Assembly (NCBI GenBank): GCA_002402125.1
Contig: NVVG01000099.1
Coordinates: forward strand, 1 to 16,009
DNA length: 16,009 bases
Source: Moraxellaceae bacterium
GTDB taxonomy: Bacteria > Pseudomonadota > Gammaproteobacteria > Pseudomonadales > Ketobacteraceae
Direction: 5' to 3'
The notes under the pieces were generated by a model that was not told where the DNA came from, ran no database searches, and saw only the letters and a program-made list of their open reading frames with translations. Shown here piece by piece: positions 14,625 to 16,009 of this stretch; the stretch's first letter is position 1, and each line of letters opens with the position of its first letter. The position numbers and the translations under genes are program-made.

Positions 14625-14653
14625 AAGATTTCCTCTTTCAAAATGAAGGAGGA

Positions 14654-16009
14654 TTATGCCTTAGATTGGGCCTTAGAATGAAATTTATCCACCCAAAAAT
14701 TAATTTTTGAGGCCATTTCATCCATTTGCAATGGCTTAGCGATGTAATCGTCCATGCCAGCCGCTAAACACTTCTCACGATCCCCTTTTAACGCATTTGC
14801 GGTTACCGCAAGTATCGGCAAGACCTCACTGGAAAAATGCTTACGAATTTGCCTAGTGGCCTCATAACCATCCATCACCGGCATCTGACAATCCATAAAT
14901 ACCATGCCATAGGTATTACTCTTCACCGCTTCCACAGCTTGCGCCCCATCACCAACCACATCAGTTTTAAATCCCATTTTTTTCAGGAATCCACAGACGA
15001 TTTTTCGATTCACCAAATTATCGTCAACCACTAACATCCGAGGAAAGTTTTTTCTTAAGGTCGCCTCGAGATGCGTTCGACTAACCGTGGCATTCTTTAG
15101 GCCGCCTGACATCAACCGTTCCTCAACGCGAATATCAAGCATTAAATTTGCCAGGGCCTCTTGGGTAAAAGGCACGTATAGATGCGGCAACGGACGTTGT
15201 CCATAGGTCTCATTCGGTAACCGCAACTGAATCACTCGCACACCATCGTTAGCATTGAGATACGGATTCATTTGTTCCCAAAACCGCTCACTCATTTCTT
15301 GGGCTATAAAAATCCAACGGTAATTATCGGCATGCAATATCTCATCAAGATGCCTTAACACACGAGATTCTTTTGGCTCCCAGTGAAATCCGACACCCCA
15401 TTGTTGACAGGTTATTTTCATCACTGTTTTGGTTCCGGGTAAATCGCCAATCAGCAACGCGGAGCTAGCAGGGCAACGTGTACTAAAATCATGGCGTCGT
15501 AAACCCACGGCATTTTTTGATTCATCGATAACGCCGACACTCAATTCAATGAAAAAAGATGACCCTACACCTTGAATAGACCTCACACCAACGCTGCCAC
15601 CCATTGCCTCCACCAAACGCTGACACAACGCTAAACCCAACCCTGAGCCTTCGAAGTGCCTAGTGGTCGATGCGTCTTCTTGGGTAAAGGGTTGGAATAT
15701 TTCATCTTGTTTTTCTTTTGAAATACCTACACCAGTATCTCTAATTTCAATATAAAGACGCCCCTGACTTAGCATCTCTGCCCACAACAATATCGACCCG
15801 TGACCGGTAAACTTCACCGCATTGGCTAACAATATCAAGAGAACTTGACGCAGCTTAACGGCGTCCGCCAGGATAAACTGCGGTAACGCGGACTCTTGCA
15901 CAACCCCCACGTCCAACCCTTTGTCATAGGCTTCAGTGACAACAAATGCGATCACATCGTGAAATAATTGTTGGATATCAACCCGAGCATAGTGGAACTC
16001 CACTTCACC
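14654..16009 (-). CDS. Hybrid sensor histidine kinase, C-terminal part (partial)
   Basis: The frame is open to the right edge; its start, sensor region and phospho-accepting His are outside the window. The visible part begins GEVEFHYARVDI, just after a dimerisation helix. Counting from residue E4, the HATPase_c domain (about 10-157) has the N box LRQVLLILLANAVKF, G1 DTGVGIS, the F box and G2 GSGLGLAL. A divergent receiver-like segment follows (about 180-290). Then comes a full receiver (about 322-437) with acid pair VVDDN, phosphorylated Asp in MDCQMPVMDG, VTAN and the IAKPL lysine. There is no Hpt domain at the C-terminus, so phosphotransfer would need a separate protein. The architecture resembles BarA/GacS-type kinases; the signal cannot be inferred. 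No response regulator gene is adjacent. Confidence 0.93.
   Translation of the reverse strand, partial: GEVEFHYARVDIQQLFHDVIAFVVTEAYDKGLDVGVVQESALPQFILADAVKLRQVLLILLANAVKFTGHGSILLWAEMLSQGRLYIEIRDTGVGISKEKQDEIFQPFTQEDASTTRHFEGSGLGLALCQRLVEAMGGSVGVRSIQGVGSSFFIELSVGVIDESKNAVGLRRHDFSTRCPASSALLIGDLPGTKTVMKITCQQWGVGFHWEPKESRVLRHLDEILHADNYRWIFIAQEMSERFWEQMNPYLNANDGVRVIQLRLPNETYGQRPLPHLYVPFTQEALANLMLDIRVEERLMSGGLKNATVSRTHLEATLRKNFPRMLVVDDNLVNRKIVCGFLKKMGFKTDVVGDGAQAVEAVKSNTYGMVFMDCQMPVMDGYEATRQIRKHFSSEVLPILAVTANALKGDREKCLAAGMDDYIAKPLQMDEMASKINFWVDKFHSKAQSKA

Overview
The window is a chromosomal housekeeping segment of a gammaproteobacterium. I see no mobile element, tRNA, rRNA or CRISPR array. From established knowledge, the gene order secB-grxC-rhodanese / gpmI-envC-ctpA-yibQ / hisF-hisA-hisH-hisB closely resembles Pseudomonas and related Pseudomonadales/Cellvibrionales, and parts of it (yibN-grxC-secB beside gpmM-envC-yibQ) occur in E. 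coli. The moderate base composition and a likely MSHA-type pilus gene at the left edge would suit a marine relative, but the genus cannot be fixed from this sequence.

Layout. Bases 1-121 (-) hold the first 40 codons of a PilM/MshI-like pilus-assembly protein. Bases 122-679 have no gene: a good sigma70-type promoter is followed by a cobalamin riboswitch with a recognisable B12 box and a closing P1 stem, then a possible terminator platform. This leads into bluB (5,6-dimethylbenzimidazole synthase), whose real start is probably a TTG at 680. bluB ends at a strong terminator. Bases 1549-4296 (-) encode, in transcription order, a membrane-anchored rhodanese (yibN type), glutaredoxin 3, SecB, then (after a terminator) the tRNA methyltransferase TrmL, a MAPEG membrane protein and a small cupin.

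Divergently, bases 4479-9787 (+) encode phosphoglycerate mutase GpmI, the murein hydrolase activator EnvC, the carboxy-terminal protease CtpA and the divergent polysaccharide deacetylase YibQ. The last three are exported proteins, of which EnvC and CtpA belong to families acting in cell-wall turnover. A 14-bp perfect hairpin followed by a T-rich run sits inside the first codons of yibQ. Converging on this block, bases 9832-12664 (-) form a compact hisB-hisH-hisA-hisF cluster for imidazole-ring synthesis. Upstream on the same strand lie a YbaK-type tRNA deacylase, an M50 site-2 protease with an unusual soluble N-terminal domain, and the C-terminal part of a hybrid sensor histidine kinase that runs off the right edge.

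Several starts were revised from the longest open frame because a ribosome-binding site, a signal peptide, the riboswitch or the neighbouring gene favoured a shorter form: bluB, the rhodanese gene, envC, ctpA, hisA, hisH and the ybaK-like gene. The most interesting points are the bluB riboswitch with a 17-nt tandem duplication in its variable arm, the terminator-like hairpin inside yibQ, and the N-terminal domain of the M50 protease. I did not find convincing evidence of a wholly new multi-gene system.
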